From Glaciihabitans sp. (GTDB lineage: Bacteria; Actinomycetota; Actinomycetes; Actinomycetales; Microbacteriaceae): a DNA stretch of 64,000 bases. The first letter of the stretch is position 1; each line of letters starts with the position of its first letter. The position numbers and the translations under genes were made by a program. Shown piece after piece: positions 35,801 to 45,373 of the stretch. The notes under the pieces were generated by a model. It ran no database searches. It saw only the letters and a list, made by a program, of their open reading frames with translations, and had not been told where the DNA came from. Where the stretch lies: the NCBI GenBank assembly GCA_025463785.1, contig JAODBD010000011.1:1-64000 (forward strand). The letters are read 5' to 3'.

Positions 35801-36173
35801 CGCGAGCGACGGCTTCGTGCTGCTCGACACCGAGACGACACCGGAACTGGAGGCAGAGGGCCTGGCTCGGGATGTCATCCGCGCCATCCAGGACACCCGT
35901 AAGTCGGCAGACCTGCAGGTCAGTGACCGCATCGCACTCGCGATTCGCGGTGGCTCCCTACTGGATGTGAGCGCGCTCGAGGGGTTCAGTGAGACGATTG
36001 CGGGGGAGACGCTCGCCCGTTCCGTAACCATCACCCAAGCGGCGGATCCGGCGACGGATGCCGCGCTGAACGCGACGGCGGGCTCCCAGCGGACCACGCT
36101 CAAGGCGGGGCAATATTCAAACGAGGGCGTCCTCGTGATCGATGTGTGGAAGTCGGAAGTGGTAGATGTCTAA
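32886..36173 (+). CDS. ileS: isoleucyl-tRNA synthetase, eukaryote-like long form
   Basis: A 1095-residue class I synthetase that charges tRNA-Ile, with editing domain. The HIGH box is [11 protein letters not shown] near residue 63 and the KMSKS loop [10 protein letters not shown] near residue 637. The length and the form of the HIGH region fit the type 2 (eukaryote-like) IleRS, the type often less sensitive to pseudomonic acid; sensitivity here is not shown. The ATG at 32886 has TTGGAGAG upstream, and this site is the target of the preceding T-box. The 3' end overlaps folC by 8 bp. Confidence 0.97.
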   Translation: MPYPRRSVSGATSVPASPRFPDIEQGILAFWKGDNTFQASVDQREGCDEWVFYDGPPFANGLPHYGHLLTGYAKDLFPRFQTMRGKQVHRRFGWDTHGLPAELEAMRQLGITEKHEIEDMGIDVFNRKARESVLEYTREWEDYVTRQARWVDFENDYKTLDITFMESVIWAFKQLYDKGLAYEGFRVLPYCWHDETPLSNHELRMDDDVYKPRQDQSVTVTFALDGAKAEALGLTAVRALAWTTTPWTLPTNLALAVGPAIDYAVVPSGPLGAGDGASEGLAEYLLATDTVAAYYKELGYESAADALAAVSRTVTGGQLAGVRYARLWDYYADAAEWGTENAWQILVADYVATGEGTGIVHQAPAYGEDDQAVCAAAGIPVIISVDDGAKFLPNIEDVAGLQVFEANKPLTQKLRTDGRLFKVASYEHSYPHCWRCRNPLIYKAVSSWFVRVPEFRDRMGELNQDINWVPENVKDGQFGKWLANARDWSISRNRYWGSPIPVWKSDNPEYPRVDVYGSLDELAADFGVRPTDLHRPYIDELTRPNPDDPTGGSTMRRIEDVLDVWFDSGSMPFAQVHYPFENQDWFDAHNPADFIVEYIGQTRGWFYMVHVLSTALFDRAAFKNVISHGIVLGSDGLKMSKSLRNYPDVSEVFDRDGADAMRWFLMSSSVIRGGNLVVTEEGIREGVRQFLLPLWSTYYFFTLYSNADGYEATWRTDSTNVLDRYLLAKTRQLVEDVTADLESLDSPLAAAKLRDFADVLTNWYVRRSRDRFWAGNDADSFDTLYTVLETVTRVAAPLIPLVSEEIWQGLTGGRSVHLEDWPDAALFPADDSLVTAMDLVREVASAGLALRKSKNLRVRLPLARLTVVSSNPTALEAFGDILRDELNVKVVDFEPLSADSLDRHGIVFKISVNARVLGPRLGKRVQDVIQAAKAGDVEAGDGFVLVGGEKLTGEEFESTAVPADASDAIAFLASDGFVLLDTETTPELEAEGLARDVIRAIQDTRKSADLQVSDRIALAIRGGSLLDVSALEGFSETIAGETLARSVTITQAADPATDAALNATAGSQRTTLKAGQYSNEGVLVIDVWKSEVVDV

Positions 36174-37560
36174 CGACGATGGCGACACCCGCGAGCCGGG
36201 CGACTTCGATGACTCCCTTATGGAGCGCGAGGCACGTGAGGTCTATGAGGAGCTGCTGCGGCGCGTCGGCGAGGGCTCACCGCAGCCGCGCCTGGATGCG
36301 ACGCGCAGGGCCGCCGAATTACTCGGCGATCCGCAGCGCGCCTACCCGATCGTGCATATCACGGGTACGAACGGCAAGACCTCGACGAGTCGGATGATCG
36401 AAAGTCTGCTACGCGCGCACGGACTTCGCACCGGGATGCTCACCAGCCCGGCTCTCGAGCGGGTGAACGAGCGGATCGTGATCGACGGAGAGCCCATCTC
36501 GAACCAGGCCTTCGTCGACAACTGGAACGACGTCCGTCCGTTCCTTCAGCTCACCGATGCCGAATTCGAGGCAAAGGGCGAGCCGCCGCTGAGCTTTTTC
36601 GAGGCCTTGACGATCCTCGCCTATGCGGCATTTGCCGACGCCCCGATCGATGTTGCCGTCATCGAGGTCGGGATGGGCGGCGAGTGGGATTCGACGAACA
36701 TTGGCGACGGGCAGGTGGCCGTCTTCACCCCCATCGCGCTCGACCACACGGCACGACTCGGCAAGACGATCGCCGAAATCGCACGTACGAAGTCGGGCAT
36801 CATCAAGCCGTTGGCCGCGGTTGTCTCTGCGCTGCAGGAGCCGTCGGCACTAGCCGAACTCGAGCGCGCAGCCGAGCTCACCGAGTCGACGCTTGCCGTC
36901 GCCGGAACCGCGTTCTCCCTCGAGGCCGACACCGTTGCCGTGGGTGGCCAGGTCATCACGATTAAGGGGCTCGCCGGCCAATACCCCGACCTGTTCCTGC
37001 CGCTGTTCGGCGACCATCAGGCGCGCAACGCGGCGCTCGCCGTGGCCGCGGTCGAGTCGTTCCTCGGTGGCGGAACGGTTGCTCTGAACCAGGACGTTCT
37101 CGCCGAGGGTCTCGCGACGGTCACCTCGCCGGGTCGCCTTCAGGTCATCGGCACCGAACCGACCGTCGTCGTGGATGCCGCGCACAACCCACACGGCGCG
37201 GCCGCGCTCGCTGCGGCTCTTCCCCACTACTTCACGTTTGACCACGTCACCGCCGTCATCGGAATCCTGGGGGACAAGGATGCCGCTGGCATCCTGCGCG
37301 AGCTTGATCCGGTCGTCGACGAATTTGTTGTGACCCAGTCCACGTCTGATCGCGCCGTTGACGCGGATGAACTCGCAGCGTTGGCCGTGTCCATCGTGGG
37401 CAGCGACCGCGTGATCGTCGAGCGATCCGTGGAAGCCGCGCTGGATGCGGCGCGCGAGCTGGCATCCGAAACTGAGAAGGGCGCGGTCATCGTGACCGGG
37501 TCCATCACGCTGATCGGGGATGCCATGGCTTACGCGCGAGACCTGGGCTGGAAATCGTGA
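36166..37560 (+). CDS. folC: bifunctional folylpolyglutamate synthase / dihydrofolate synthase
   Basis: A 464-residue Mur-ligase-like enzyme that adds Glu to dihydropteroate and folates with ATP. The P-loop is [12 protein letters not shown] near residues 64-75; the [14 protein letters not shown] stretch (near 166) and the C-terminal domain motif [15 protein letters not shown] (near 335) are family hallmarks. The ATG at 36166 overlaps the end of ileS; in many actinobacteria folC follows valS or ileS. It overlaps the DUF4233 gene by 4 bp (GTGA). The acidic N-terminal 20 residues are an extension. Confidence 0.95.
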   Translation: MSNDDGDTREPGDFDDSLMEREAREVYEELLRRVGEGSPQPRLDATRRAAELLGDPQRAYPIVHITGTNGKTSTSRMIESLLRAHGLRTGMLTSPALERVNERIVIDGEPISNQAFVDNWNDVRPFLQLTDAEFEAKGEPPLSFFEALTILAYAAFADAPIDVAVIEVGMGGEWDSTNIGDGQVAVFTPIALDHTARLGKTIAEIARTKSGIIKPLAAVVSALQEPSALAELERAAELTESTLAVAGTAFSLEADTVAVGGQVITIKGLAGQYPDLFLPLFGDHQARNAALAVAAVESFLGGGTVALNQDVLAEGLATVTSPGRLQVIGTEPTVVVDAAHNPHGAAALAAALPHYFTFDHVTAVIGILGDKDAAGILRELDPVVDEFVVTQSTSDRAVDADELAALAVSIVGSDRVIVERSVEAALDAARELASETEKGAVIVTGSITLIGDAMAYARDLGWKS

Positions 37561-38003
37561 GCACGGAGCGCGGTGCTACAGAAAGTTCTGGAACCGTGTC
37601 CGGCAGCGCAGCGGCAGCGCGCGCGCGTCGAACGCGGAGCCTGACCGAGAGCCTGTTGTCGATCGTTCTCGGTCTGGAAGCTGTGCTGGTGTTCTTCATC
37701 GCGCTCACCGTCTACGGGCTGCACGCGCTCGCCCCCGCGCCGGCCTTCGGCGGGGGAGCCGCGCTCGTTGTGCTGCTCGCCCTCGCGACCCGAGTCGTGC
37801 GCTACTCGTGGGGGGTATGGGTCGGCTGGCTATTGCAACTCGTGCTTCTTGCGACGGGCCTGCTGCTGCCGGTGCTCTACATCGTCGCCTTCGTCTTCAT
37901 CGCCATCTGGGTCTTCTGCTTCGTGCGCGGCCGCCAGATTGACCACCAAAATGCCAATCGAATCTCCGAACATCCCCCCACAAAAGAGGAAGCAACCCCA
38001 TGA
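37557..38003 (+). CDS. DUF4233 family membrane protein
   Basis: A 148-residue protein with a basic N terminus (AAAARARRTRSLTESLLSIV) and about four membrane helices (residues 38-58, 62-82, 88-108 and 110-130), then a polar tail. DUF4233 proteins are found in Actinobacteria almost always between folC and ndk, as here; function unknown. It starts with a GTG overlapping the folC stop and ends overlapping the ndk ATG, so four genes ileS-folC-DUF4233-ndk are coupled. Confidence 0.85.
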   Translation: MSTERGATESSGTVSGSAAAARARRTRSLTESLLSIVLGLEAVLVFFIALTVYGLHALAPAPAFGGGAALVVLLALATRVVRYSWGVWVGWLLQLVLLATGLLLPVLYIVAFVFIAIWVFCFVRGRQIDHQNANRISEHPPTKEEATP

Positions 38004-38416
38004 CCGTCGAAGAAACTCTCGTCCTCGTGAAGCCGGATGGCGTCGCTCGCAACCTGACGGGCGAGATCCTGCGCCGCATCGAAGCGAAGGGTTACCAGCT
38101 CGTCGACATCAAGTTCGTCGAGGCCGACCGCGAACTGCTGGCCAGGCACTACGCGGAGCACGAGGGCAAGCCGTTCTACGAGCCGCTGGTCGAGTTCATG
38201 CAGAGCGGGCCGATCGTGGCCATCCGTGTCGCCGGTAATCGCGTGATCGAGGGATTCCGCTCGCTCGCGGGCACGACCGATCCGACCACTGCCGCCCCCG
38301 GAACAATTCGCGGCGACCTTGGCCGCGACTGGGGCGTCAAGGTGCAGCAGAACCTCGTTCACGGGAGCGACTCCGTGGAGTCGGCGGCCCGTGAGCTGGG
38401 TCTCTGGTTCGACTAG
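38000..38416 (+). CDS. ndk: nucleoside diphosphate kinase
   Basis: A 138-residue enzyme that transfers phosphate from ATP to other NDPs through a phospho-His. The active-site His121 is in NLVHGSDS, and the N-terminal KPDGVARN stretch is conserved. Normal length. It is the last gene of the ileS operon. Its stop TAG shares the palindrome CTAG (38413-38416) with the stop of the convergent DsbA-like gene. Confidence 0.96.
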   Translation: MTVEETLVLVKPDGVARNLTGEILRRIEAKGYQLVDIKFVEADRELLARHYAEHEGKPFYEPLVEFMQSGPIVAIRVAGNRVIEGFRSLAGTTDPTTAAPGTIRGDLGRDWGVKVQQNLVHGSDSVESAARELGLWFD

Positions 38417-39318
38417 CTGGTCGTTCCCGGAACTACCTGATCGACGAATGCAGAGAACTCGGCTGCGTTGGTCAGCGAGGTGGCGGTCGTGGGCGACCAC
38501 TGCTGGTTATTGACAAAAACAGTCGGCGTGGAGATCTTGGAATTGTCAACGGTTCCGCCGAACACGTCTATGTTGGCGCGAGCGGTCGCTGCGGTAACCC
38601 AGGTCTTGAACTGTTCACCCTTGATGCAGGCCGTGATGTTGTCACTCGAAGCGCCCGCGCCACCGAGGAGAGAAATGAGCTTGTCGTTCGACATGCCCGT
38701 TCCGCCTTCTGCGGGCTGGTTCTTGTAGAGGGTTTTCACAACGGCGAGGAAGTTATTCGGCGCATACTGCGCGACACAGGCGGACGCGTTGGCCGCCCGA
38801 GACGAATACCGGTTTCCGCTTGAATTCGCGTCGAGGAATGAGATCGGATGAATCTCGACGGTCGCCTTGCCCGCTGCGACCCACTTATTGATGTTGTCGA
38901 GGTTCGTCGTCTCGAACTGATTGCAGTACGGGCACTGGAAGTCGATGTACTCGCGGATGTTCGCCTTGCCCGTGTAGGTCGAGATGTTGGTGGCCGTCGG
39001 CTTGCCTTTGGCGGCAACCGCGGAGCTCGTGACAGCCGTGATCTTGCCGTTCGAACCGCTCAACAGGATTCCGTCGCTGATCATGTTCTTGGGGCCGGTC
39101 TTGGACTGGGTTGCTGCCTTGACGTTCGCGTTGTGGTTCTGGTTGATGATGACGACCGCGACCACCGCGATTACCGCGATGATGACGACACTGACCCCCG
39201 CTTGCCATAACCTCCGCCTGCGGCGCTGCTGTGCCTGCTGCTTTTCGCGGAAAACGCGTGCCTGCTCGCGGGCGTGATCACGCTTCTCGTTTTTAGTTGG
39301 GCGGCCGGAGTTGGTCAT
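38413..39318 (-). CDS. membrane-anchored DsbA-family thiol:disulfide oxidoreductase
   Basis: A 301-residue protein with a basic cytoplasmic N terminus (about 36 residues, Gln/Arg-rich), one membrane helix (about 37-58) and an extracytoplasmic thioredoxin-fold domain. The redox motif is Cys129-Pro-Tyr-Cys132 in IDFQCPYCNQF; the cis-Pro loop STPTVFVNNQQW lies near residue 265. It would introduce disulfides into exported proteins. The VKOR gene lies 134 bp upstream on the same strand and should reoxidise it, so together they make a complete disulfide-forming pathway. Confidence 0.93.
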   Translation of the reverse strand: MTNSGRPTKNEKRDHAREQARVFREKQQAQQRRRRRLWQAGVSVVIIAVIAVVAVVIINQNHNANVKAATQSKTGPKNMISDGILLSGSNGKITAVTSSAVAAKGKPTATNISTYTGKANIREYIDFQCPYCNQFETTNLDNINKWVAAGKATVEIHPISFLDANSSGNRYSSRAANASACVAQYAPNNFLAVVKTLYKNQPAEGGTGMSNDKLISLLGGAGASSDNITACIKGEQFKTWVTAATARANIDVFGGTVDNSKISTPTVFVNNQQWSPTTATSLTNAAEFSAFVDQVVPGTTS

Positions 39319-39451
39319 AGTGCCATTTCTCGAAAGGGAACGATCTGGAAACAGTCTGGCTTCTGCCGATATCGACTCGCAAACTATGTCACGAGGCTGT
39401 GCGGTTTTATTGCAGGGGCTGACAGTTTGCTAACAATTGGAACGGACCGAA

Positions 39452-40468
39452 TTAGGTCAGGTACTTCAAAACGTTGAGGTTCACCTGGAATAGCACGGCG
39501 ACGATCACGTAGCTCAGCAGCGTGATCAGCGGCAGCCAGCCGTATGCGCCGTTGTAGAACGCCTTCGCGCGCGGCGACACCCGGATGTTGCCTGACTTGA
39601 GGTTGTACAGCGACACGAGCCAGAACATCGGGATGGTCACGGTCCAGACGAGAGCGCACCACGGACAGAGGGTGTGCAGCGCATACACGCTCGTTCCGAT
39701 CAGGAAACCGACGAACAGCAAGGCGAACACGACACCGAGATTGAACGCAACCCAGAACCAGCGGGCGAATCCCGCTCCGGCGAGGATGGCGATCCCGATG
39801 ACCAGCGGAACTGCGAAGCCGCCGAGGCCGATCAGTGGGTTTGGGAAGCCGAACAGCGAGCCCTGCCACGACCCCAGGTTCTTGCTGCACTGGACGAAGA
39901 TGCTGAAATCGCACCCCTGCTTGGCGCCCGGGTCGATGATCGCGACCACCTTGTCGACGCTAAGACTGTACGCGGCAAGCAACCCCGCGACTCCCGCGAT
40001 CACGAGGAACGCGCCGAGTACCCAGGTGCGCGAGGTGCGCTCGATCTGTGGGGCGTCATCCGCGGTCTTACTAGCTCGACAAGCGCGAATCGTGAAGTAG
40101 AGCGTCGCCAGCGCAACGACCAGGAGCACGATGGTGTACCAGGAGATTCCGAACACCACCGCGGCGAGCTGGTACAGCGTGCCCAGGGCGGCGACCACGA
40201 TCGCGGCGACGTGCAGCCAGTGAGGGAATCGCGCGCCGGCCAGATGGCTCACGGCGAACGTCAGCATGACAGCGAAAAAGATCACGCTCCACGCCACACT
40301 CGGGAGGCGGATGGCGGCGTCAAGACCCGTGAACCTGGTGAGGGTTCCAGCATCCAGAGCGGCGAAGTCAACGATCGCAACGAGGAGCGCCACGGCGACC
40401 CCGAACGCGCTCGCAACGGTGATCCCGAGGGCATTGGATGAACGGATGGGCACAGCCGTGTCTGTCAC
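39452..40468 (-). CDS. vitamin K epoxide reductase family protein with extra N-terminal membrane domain
   Basis: A 338-residue membrane protein. The C-terminal 190 residues are a bacterial VKOR: loop cysteines Cys186 and Cys194 (GCDFSIFVQC), then the active site Cys268-Pro-Trp-Cys271 (HTLCPWCALVW). It passes electrons from DsbA to a quinone. The N-terminal 130 residues form four additional hydrophobic helices (about 14-38, 59-78, 85-108, 111-128) ending in an Arg/Lys linker, which is not part of the usual single-domain VKOR. The function of the extra domain is unknown. It is followed by the DsbA-like gene. Confidence 0.9.
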   Translation of the reverse strand: MTDTAVPIRSSNALGITVASAFGVAVALLVAIVDFAALDAGTLTRFTGLDAAIRLPSVAWSVIFFAVMLTFAVSHLAGARFPHWLHVAAIVVAALGTLYQLAAVVFGISWYTIVLLVVALATLYFTIRACRASKTADDAPQIERTSRTWVLGAFLVIAGVAGLLAAYSLSVDKVVAIIDPGAKQGCDFSIFVQCSKNLGSWQGSLFGFPNPLIGLGGFAVPLVIGIAILAGAGFARWFWVAFNLGVVFALLFVGFLIGTSVYALHTLCPWCALVWTVTIPMFWLVSLYNLKSGNIRVSPRAKAFYNGAYGWLPLITLLSYVIVAVLFQVNLNVLKYLT

Positions 40469-40516
40469 CCTCGGATTATTGCATGCCCCAAATGCCGACT
40501 ATCTCGCAATGCGTGC

Positions 40517-40847
40517 GATAATTTGAACTAGTCAACCGGGCCGCGCTCGGATTGACGCCAAAGAAGGCTTTACCGGGCACCGTGCCGCTGTGTCAGCTTG
40601 ACACCATGGCACATAACCGGGCCGCCCCAAGACGAGTGAATAGTGAAATTCACTTCTCACCACCGGGCGACGGATAGCAAGTTCCGTGAGATGCGACAGA
40701 TACCTCGGTCACTTTGATCCAGGCGGTCGCCGGCAGAAGAGGATTAGCAGCACATCCGAGAGGGCGCAATCGTCCTGAACGGAGTGCTCGAGAGAGAGTA
40801 CCCGGTGGGCGGCGCGGTCGCCCATACGGCCAAGGAGTACACCAGAA
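40517..40847 (+). promoter_or_regulatory. probable promoter and long 5' leader of rne
   Basis: A -10-like GATAAT (40517-40522) would start a leader of about 320 nt. It contains a stable hairpin GTGCCGCTGTGTCA / TGACACCATGGCAC (40582-40612). Long structured leaders are typical of RNase E genes, which adjust their own mRNA level through cleavage there. The 379-bp gap from 40469 holds no gene that I can support. Confidence 0.4.
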
Positions 40848-43460
40848 ATGGTGAATACAGACACACCCGAACCCAAGAAGCGTCGTTTCGGCCGTAAGGC
40901 TGTTGCACCCGAGCCGGTTGTACAGGCAGAGCCGGTTGTACAGGCTGAGCCTTTTGTGCAGGCCGCGCCGGTCGAGCAGGCCGCGTCGGCGTCAGCCGCA
41001 CCTCCCGCGAAAGCCCCGCGCAAGCGGGTGACAGCTGCGAAATCTGCTGCACGCCATGTTTCGGCGGGAGAGGCACCCGGAGGGGATGCCGCCCCGACTG
41101 CTGCGAAGGCAACTGCTGCCACGGCTACTGCCGCCGCGCCGACCTCAGAGGGCGACGCCGCGCCGAAGTCGCACGCGAGGCGAGCGCCCGCGTTGCCGCC
41201 GACATCCCTTCTGTTTCAGGCTCCGGACATTGCTCCGCTGCCGCCGCTTCCGCGCCAGGGCAGTGGGCGTGGAGACGGCAGCGGGCGTGGAGACGGTGGG
41301 CGTGCAGATAACAGCCGCTCAGACAACAGCCGCGCAGACAACGGGCGTGCCGACTCTGGCCAGGCCGATGAGAACGCAGCCGGTGTCCGTCGTCGTTCGC
41401 GTCGTCGTCCGGGCGAAGAGCCGCGTGAGGGCGACAACGAGCCGAATGTGGTCGTCAAGGTTCGCCAGCCCCGTAAGCAGGCCGAGCTCATCACCGAGCC
41501 GCAGCGCGTCAAGGGTTCGACTCGTCTCGAGGCCAAGAAGCAGCGCCGTCGCGATGGTCGGGATGCCGGACGCCGCCGCCCGGTCATCACCGAGGCTGAG
41601 TTCCTCGCGCGCCGCGAGAGCGTCGACCGCGTCATGGTCGTGCGGTCGGGCGGAGGGCGCATCCAGATCGGTGTTCTCGAAGATGGCGTGCTCGTCGAGC
41701 ACTATGTCGCGAAGTCATCCGAGGCCAGCCTCATCGGCAACGTGTACCTGGGCCGCGTGCAGAACGTGCTTCCGAGCATGGAGGCAGCGTTCGTTGACAT
41801 CGGTCGCGGACGCAATGCCGTGCTGTACTCCGGCGAGGTCGACTGGGAGGCAGCAGCTGCCGACAGCGACGGCAAGACCCAGCCCCGACGCATCGAGCTT
41901 GCTCTCAAGCCGGGCGACCGCGTCCTCGTGCAGGTCACGAAAGATCCAGTGGGCCACAAGGGCGCGCGCCTGACCAGCCAGGTCAGCTTGCCTGGTCGCT
42001 ACCTCGTCTACGTGCCGAATGGCTCGATGAACGGCATCAGCCGCAAGCTGCCAGACACTGAGCGGGCGAGGCTGAAGACCATCCTGAAGCAGGTTCTTCC
42101 CGAGAACGTCGGCGTCATCGTGCGCACGGCGGCCGAGGGCGCAACCGAAGAGCAGCTCACCCTCGACGTAAACCGTCTTACTAGCCAGTGGGCGGAGATC
42201 AGCCGCCTGGTCGAGACTTCGCAGGCTCCGGTTCTGCTGCACAGTGAGCCGGACCTGCTGGTCAAGATCGTTCGGGATGTCTTCAATGAGGACTTCCAGA
42301 AACTCGTCATCGCAGGCGACGACGCCCAGGCCACGATCGAGAGCTACCTGCGCTCCGTGGCCCCAGATCTGCTCGATCGCATTGAGACCTACACCGCGAG
42401 CGGTGACGCGTTCGACACGTACCGCATCTCTGAGCAGATCGAGAAGGCGCTCGACCGCAAGGTCTGGCTGCCGTCCGGTGGCTCGCTCGTGATCGACCGC
42501 ACTGAGGCCATGACGGTCGTTGACGTCAACACCGGCAAATTCGTCGGATCCGGCGGAAACCTCGAAGAAACGGTGACGAAGAACAACCTCGAGGCCGCGG
42601 AAGAGATCGTGCGCCAGCTGCGACTTCGCGACATCGGCGGCATCATCGTCGTCGACTTCATCGACATGGTGCTCGAGTCGAATCGCGACCTCGTACTGCG
42701 GCGGCTCGTCGAGTGCCTGTCTCGCGACCGCACCAAGCACCAGGTTGCCGAGGTGACATCCCTCGGTCTCGTGCAGATGACTCGAAAGAAGCTGGGCCTT
42801 GGCCTGCTTGAGTCCTTCAGCGAGCCGTGTGAGCACTGCGCGGGCCGCGGCATCATCATCCATCACGATCCCGTGACTCGTCATCGCCAGACCGCTCAGC
42901 CACCGATCGAAGGCAGCGGTGGGGGGCGTCGCGGGCGTGGCGGTAAGGGTCCGGCATCCTCTGGTGCGGCATCCACCTCGCCTCGCAATGGCGCTTCGGC
43001 TCCGACCAACGGTACGCACGCGATTACCGAGGATGTCCGGAAGGCTCTCGCCCAGGTTGCGGCGTCAACGGTGCACACCGAACACGGTGACGGCGCTGAC
43101 CACTCGGCGAACGCCGAGCGTTCGAGCGCCGCTGCGTCGGAGCAGCCTCGCATCGAGCAGCCTCGCATCGAACAGCCTCTCGTCGAGCAGTCCCGCGCCG
43201 AGCAGCCGGCCGCGGAGCAGTCCGTGGTTGAGCAGGCATCCGTTGCCGCTGCCGAAGCGGCCGTCGCCATCCTGGACATCCCCGTTGCGCGCTCGTCGCG
43301 CGCCGCGCGCAAGATCAGCACGAAGGATGCGGAGCAGATCCTCGACTCCGTTCTCGAAGCGCTTCCCGAGCCCAAGCAGCCCGGGCAGGGACGGTCGCGC
43401 GTCTCACGCCGCGCGACCAGCTCTGGCTCCGGCATCATCACCAGCGGCCCAACCGAGTAA
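40848..43460 (+). CDS. rne: ribonuclease E/G family endoribonuclease
   Basis: An 870-residue RNase E/G. The conserved catalytic core begins near residue 250 with the S1 domain (RIQIGVLEDGVLVEHYVAK). Metal-binding catalytic Asps are in VVDVNTGKFVG (about 556) and GGIIVVDFIDM (about 600), and the Zn-link is CEHCAGRG near 660. As in mycobacteria, disordered regions flank the core: N-terminal Ala/Pro/Arg (1-250) and C-terminal Ser/Gly/Glu/Gln (690-870) with tandem EQPRIEQP-type repeats around residues 765-795. It processes rRNA and starts mRNA decay. Repeat A copy 4 begins 8 bp after the stop. Confidence 0.95.
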   Translation: MVNTDTPEPKKRRFGRKAVAPEPVVQAEPVVQAEPFVQAAPVEQAASASAAPPAKAPRKRVTAAKSAARHVSAGEAPGGDAAPTAAKATAATATAAAPTSEGDAAPKSHARRAPALPPTSLLFQAPDIAPLPPLPRQGSGRGDGSGRGDGGRADNSRSDNSRADNGRADSGQADENAAGVRRRSRRRPGEEPREGDNEPNVVVKVRQPRKQAELITEPQRVKGSTRLEAKKQRRRDGRDAGRRRPVITEAEFLARRESVDRVMVVRSGGGRIQIGVLEDGVLVEHYVAKSSEASLIGNVYLGRVQNVLPSMEAAFVDIGRGRNAVLYSGEVDWEAAAADSDGKTQPRRIELALKPGDRVLVQVTKDPVGHKGARLTSQVSLPGRYLVYVPNGSMNGISRKLPDTERARLKTILKQVLPENVGVIVRTAAEGATEEQLTLDVNRLTSQWAEISRLVETSQAPVLLHSEPDLLVKIVRDVFNEDFQKLVIAGDDAQATIESYLRSVAPDLLDRIETYTASGDAFDTYRISEQIEKALDRKVWLPSGGSLVIDRTEAMTVVDVNTGKFVGSGGNLEETVTKNNLEAAEEIVRQLRLRDIGGIIVVDFIDMVLESNRDLVLRRLVECLSRDRTKHQVAEVTSLGLVQMTRKKLGLGLLESFSEPCEHCAGRGIIIHHDPVTRHRQTAQPPIEGSGGGRRGRGGKGPASSGAASTSPRNGASAPTNGTHAITEDVRKALAQVAASTVHTEHGDGADHSANAERSSAAASEQPRIEQPRIEQPLVEQSRAEQPAAEQSVVEQASVAAAEAAVAILDIPVARSSRAARKISTKDAEQILDSVLEALPEPKQPGQGRSRVSRRATSSGSGIITSGPTE

Positions 43461-43468
43461 CCAAATAC

Positions 43469-43529
43469 CGTGAATTGCCTACTTTTGCCGGGTTATGGCG
43501 TGCCAACCCGGCAAAAGTAGGCAACTCGG
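43469..43529. repeat. palindromic repeat family A, copy 4
   Basis: GAATTGCCTACTTTTGCCGG GTT pairs with AACCCGGCAAAAGTAGGCAA. Both arms carry the same substitutions relative to the other copies (CCTAC with GTAGG, TTTTGCC with GGCAAAA), so pairing is kept. It lies between rne and the permease gene. Confidence 0.87.
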
Positions 43530-43545
43530 CGGTTAGGCTCACCGC

Positions 43546-44622
43546 GTGAGTTCTCCTGTGCCCCTGCTGCGTGAACGGGGCGCGCGCGGTCGCGAAGACG
43601 AGCACCGCCACGGGATCCGGGATGGCGGGCCTCCGCGCCGCCGCACCCGCTGGCTGGCGTTCGGCGTCGCGGGCATCGTCCTGCTGTTCGTCCTGCGCGC
43701 GGTCACATCGCGGGCGAGCATCCCGTTGCCCAATCAGGTCCAGGATTTCCTGACGCTCACGATCAGCGTCATCATCGAGTCGCTGCCCTTCGTGATTCTC
43801 GGCATCCTGCTGTCGATTGTCGTGCAGCTCTGGGTTCCCGATGACCTCTTCGTGCGCGCGCTCCCGAAAACTCCCATGCTGCGACGGTTGGCCATCTCGG
43901 TGCTGGGCGTTCTCCTGCCAGTCTGCGAGTGTGGCAATGTTCCGCTGGCCCGCGGCCTCATCGTGAAGGGGCTCACGGTCGCGGAATCGATGACGTTCCT
44001 GCTGGCCGCGCCGATCGTGAACCCGATCACGATCATCACGACGGCCCAGGCATTCGGCTGGACCAACGGCATCCTCATCGCTCGTCTCGCTGGCGGTTTT
44101 CTCATCGCTAACCTGGTCGGCTGGCTGTTCGCGAAGCATTCCAATCAGTTCGGCCTCCTGACCGACCGATTCGCGGCCGAGTGCCGTGTGCCTGTACGGG
44201 ATGCCGGCAGTCGCCTCGAAGACCGGTGGAAGAAGAGCGTCGATCTGTTCGTTCACGAGGCCGGGTCGATCCTCCCGGCGCTGTTTCTGGGCGCTGTCGC
44301 GGCCGGTCTCGTCCAGGTCGTCGTGCCCAGACAGGTGCTCGTGACGCTCGGCAGCAACCCGGTCTGGTCGATTCTCGCGATGATGGTTCTCGCGTTCGTC
44401 ATCTCGGTGTGCTCGAACGTCGACGCCTTCTTCATCCTGCCGTTCGCAACGACCTTCCTGCCCGGTTCGATTGTGTCGTTCCTGGTGTTCGGACCGCTCA
44501 TCGACATCAAGATGCTCGCGCTCATGCGCACGACTTTCCGAGCGAGAGTGCTGCTGCAACTCACGATCATCGTCGCGCTCGCCGCCGCCCTGGTTGGACT
44601 GGTGGTGAACTTCGTTGCCTGA
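43546..44622 (+). CDS. permease of the YraQ/DUF318 family
   Basis: A 358-residue membrane protein with about eight helices. The family signature PVCECGNVPLARGL lies near residue 125, followed by LLAAPIVNPITI; a second half repeats the pattern with CSNVDAFFILPFA. The family is annotated as predicted permeases, with links to metal and arsenic export in some organisms; no substrate is established here. The GTG at 43546 follows 16 bp after repeat A copy 4. Its end overlaps the next gene, which encodes the usual partner TIGR03943 protein. Confidence 0.85.
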   Translation: MSSPVPLLRERGARGREDEHRHGIRDGGPPRRRTRWLAFGVAGIVLLFVLRAVTSRASIPLPNQVQDFLTLTISVIIESLPFVILGILLSIVVQLWVPDDLFVRALPKTPMLRRLAISVLGVLLPVCECGNVPLARGLIVKGLTVAESMTFLLAAPIVNPITIITTAQAFGWTNGILIARLAGGFLIANLVGWLFAKHSNQFGLLTDRFAAECRVPVRDAGSRLEDRWKKSVDLFVHEAGSILPALFLGAVAAGLVQVVVPRQVLVTLGSNPVWSILAMMVLAFVISVCSNVDAFFILPFATTFLPGSIVSFLVFGPLIDIKMLALMRTTFRARVLLQLTIIVALAAALVGLVVNFVA

Positions 44623-45373
44623 TTCCGTGTGGTCTCTCATTGTCCGCTGGCGGGGCTTGGCGCTCGTGGCGGTCGCGATCGTCGTGACCCTGTGGCTGGC
44701 CGTGACCAACCAGCTGATCCTGTACATCCACCCGCGCTACGTCGTGTTCACGGCGATCATGGCGGTCATCGCGTTGGCGCTGCTCATTGCGAGCCTCGTT
44801 GTGAGACACGGTCACGACCACGATGAGGTCCCGACCCGCACCCAGAAGGTCGTGACCGTTGTCGGGGCGGTGTTGACCCTGCTCCTGGCCGCGGCGATGA
44901 TCATCGTGCCCCCGGCAACGCTGTCGAGCGCGACGGCGATTCAGCGGGATATCAACTCGCCGACCATCGGGGCCGCCAGCCAGACCGTTGCCGGCACGTC
45001 CTCCGCGTCGAACGCTACCTTCGCGAAGTTCACCGTGGTCGACTGGTCGTCGCTGCTGCGTCAGACCAGCGATCCCGCGTTCTATGCGGGGAAGCCGGCT
45101 GACATCACGGGGTTCGTCACCGCGGACAGCAACGACCCCGCGAACCTTTTCTTTGTCACGCGCTTCGTGATCACCTGCTGCGCGGTGGATGCGCAGCCGG
45201 TCGGCGTGCCCGTCTACCTGCCCGATTGGAAGCAGAAGTTCAGTGCAGACAAGTGGCTGCACATCACCGGCGGTTTCGCAGCAGACCCGAGCACGAAGAG
45301 TTCGGAGCAGATCGCCCTGGTTCCGTCGGCCGTTACTCTGATTGCCAAACCGAGCCAGCCGTACTTGTTCTGA
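44615..45373 (+). CDS. TIGR03943 family putative permease subunit
   Basis: A 252-residue protein with two or three N-terminal helices (about residues 14-32, 38-60, 77-97) and a soluble extracytoplasmic C-terminal domain containing FVTRFVITCCAVDAQPVGVP, the conserved double-Cys stretch of the family. TIGR03943 proteins occur next to YraQ-type permeases, as here, and are thought to form a complex with them. The TTG at 44615 overlaps the permease stop; a GTG 12 bases later is equally possible. Its stop overlaps the next ATG (TGATG). Confidence 0.85.
   Translation: MPDSVWSLIVRWRGLALVAVAIVVTLWLAVTNQLILYIHPRYVVFTAIMAVIALALLIASLVVRHGHDHDEVPTRTQKVVTVVGAVLTLLLAAAMIIVPPATLSSATAIQRDINSPTIGAASQTVAGTSSASNATFAKFTVVDWSSLLRQTSDPAFYAGKPADITGFVTADSNDPANLFFVTRFVITCCAVDAQPVGVPVYLPDWKQKFSADKWLHITGGFAADPSTKSSEQIALVPSAVTLIAKPSQPYLF

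Noticed and set aside
41260-41360. Short direct repeats in rne suggestive of a CRISPR or satellite
   Set aside because: They encode low-complexity Gly/Asp/Ser/Arg repeats of the disordered N-terminal region of RNase E and have no spacer structure.
41715-43019. 434-codon frame antisense to rne
   Set aside because: The rne frame contains the conserved S1 and catalytic residues; the antisense frame is a by-product of third-position GC.
43438-44727. 429-codon frame antisense to the YraQ-type permease
   Set aside because: Composition is extremely rich in Arg, Asp, Glu and Gln, as expected for the complement of a membrane protein gene.
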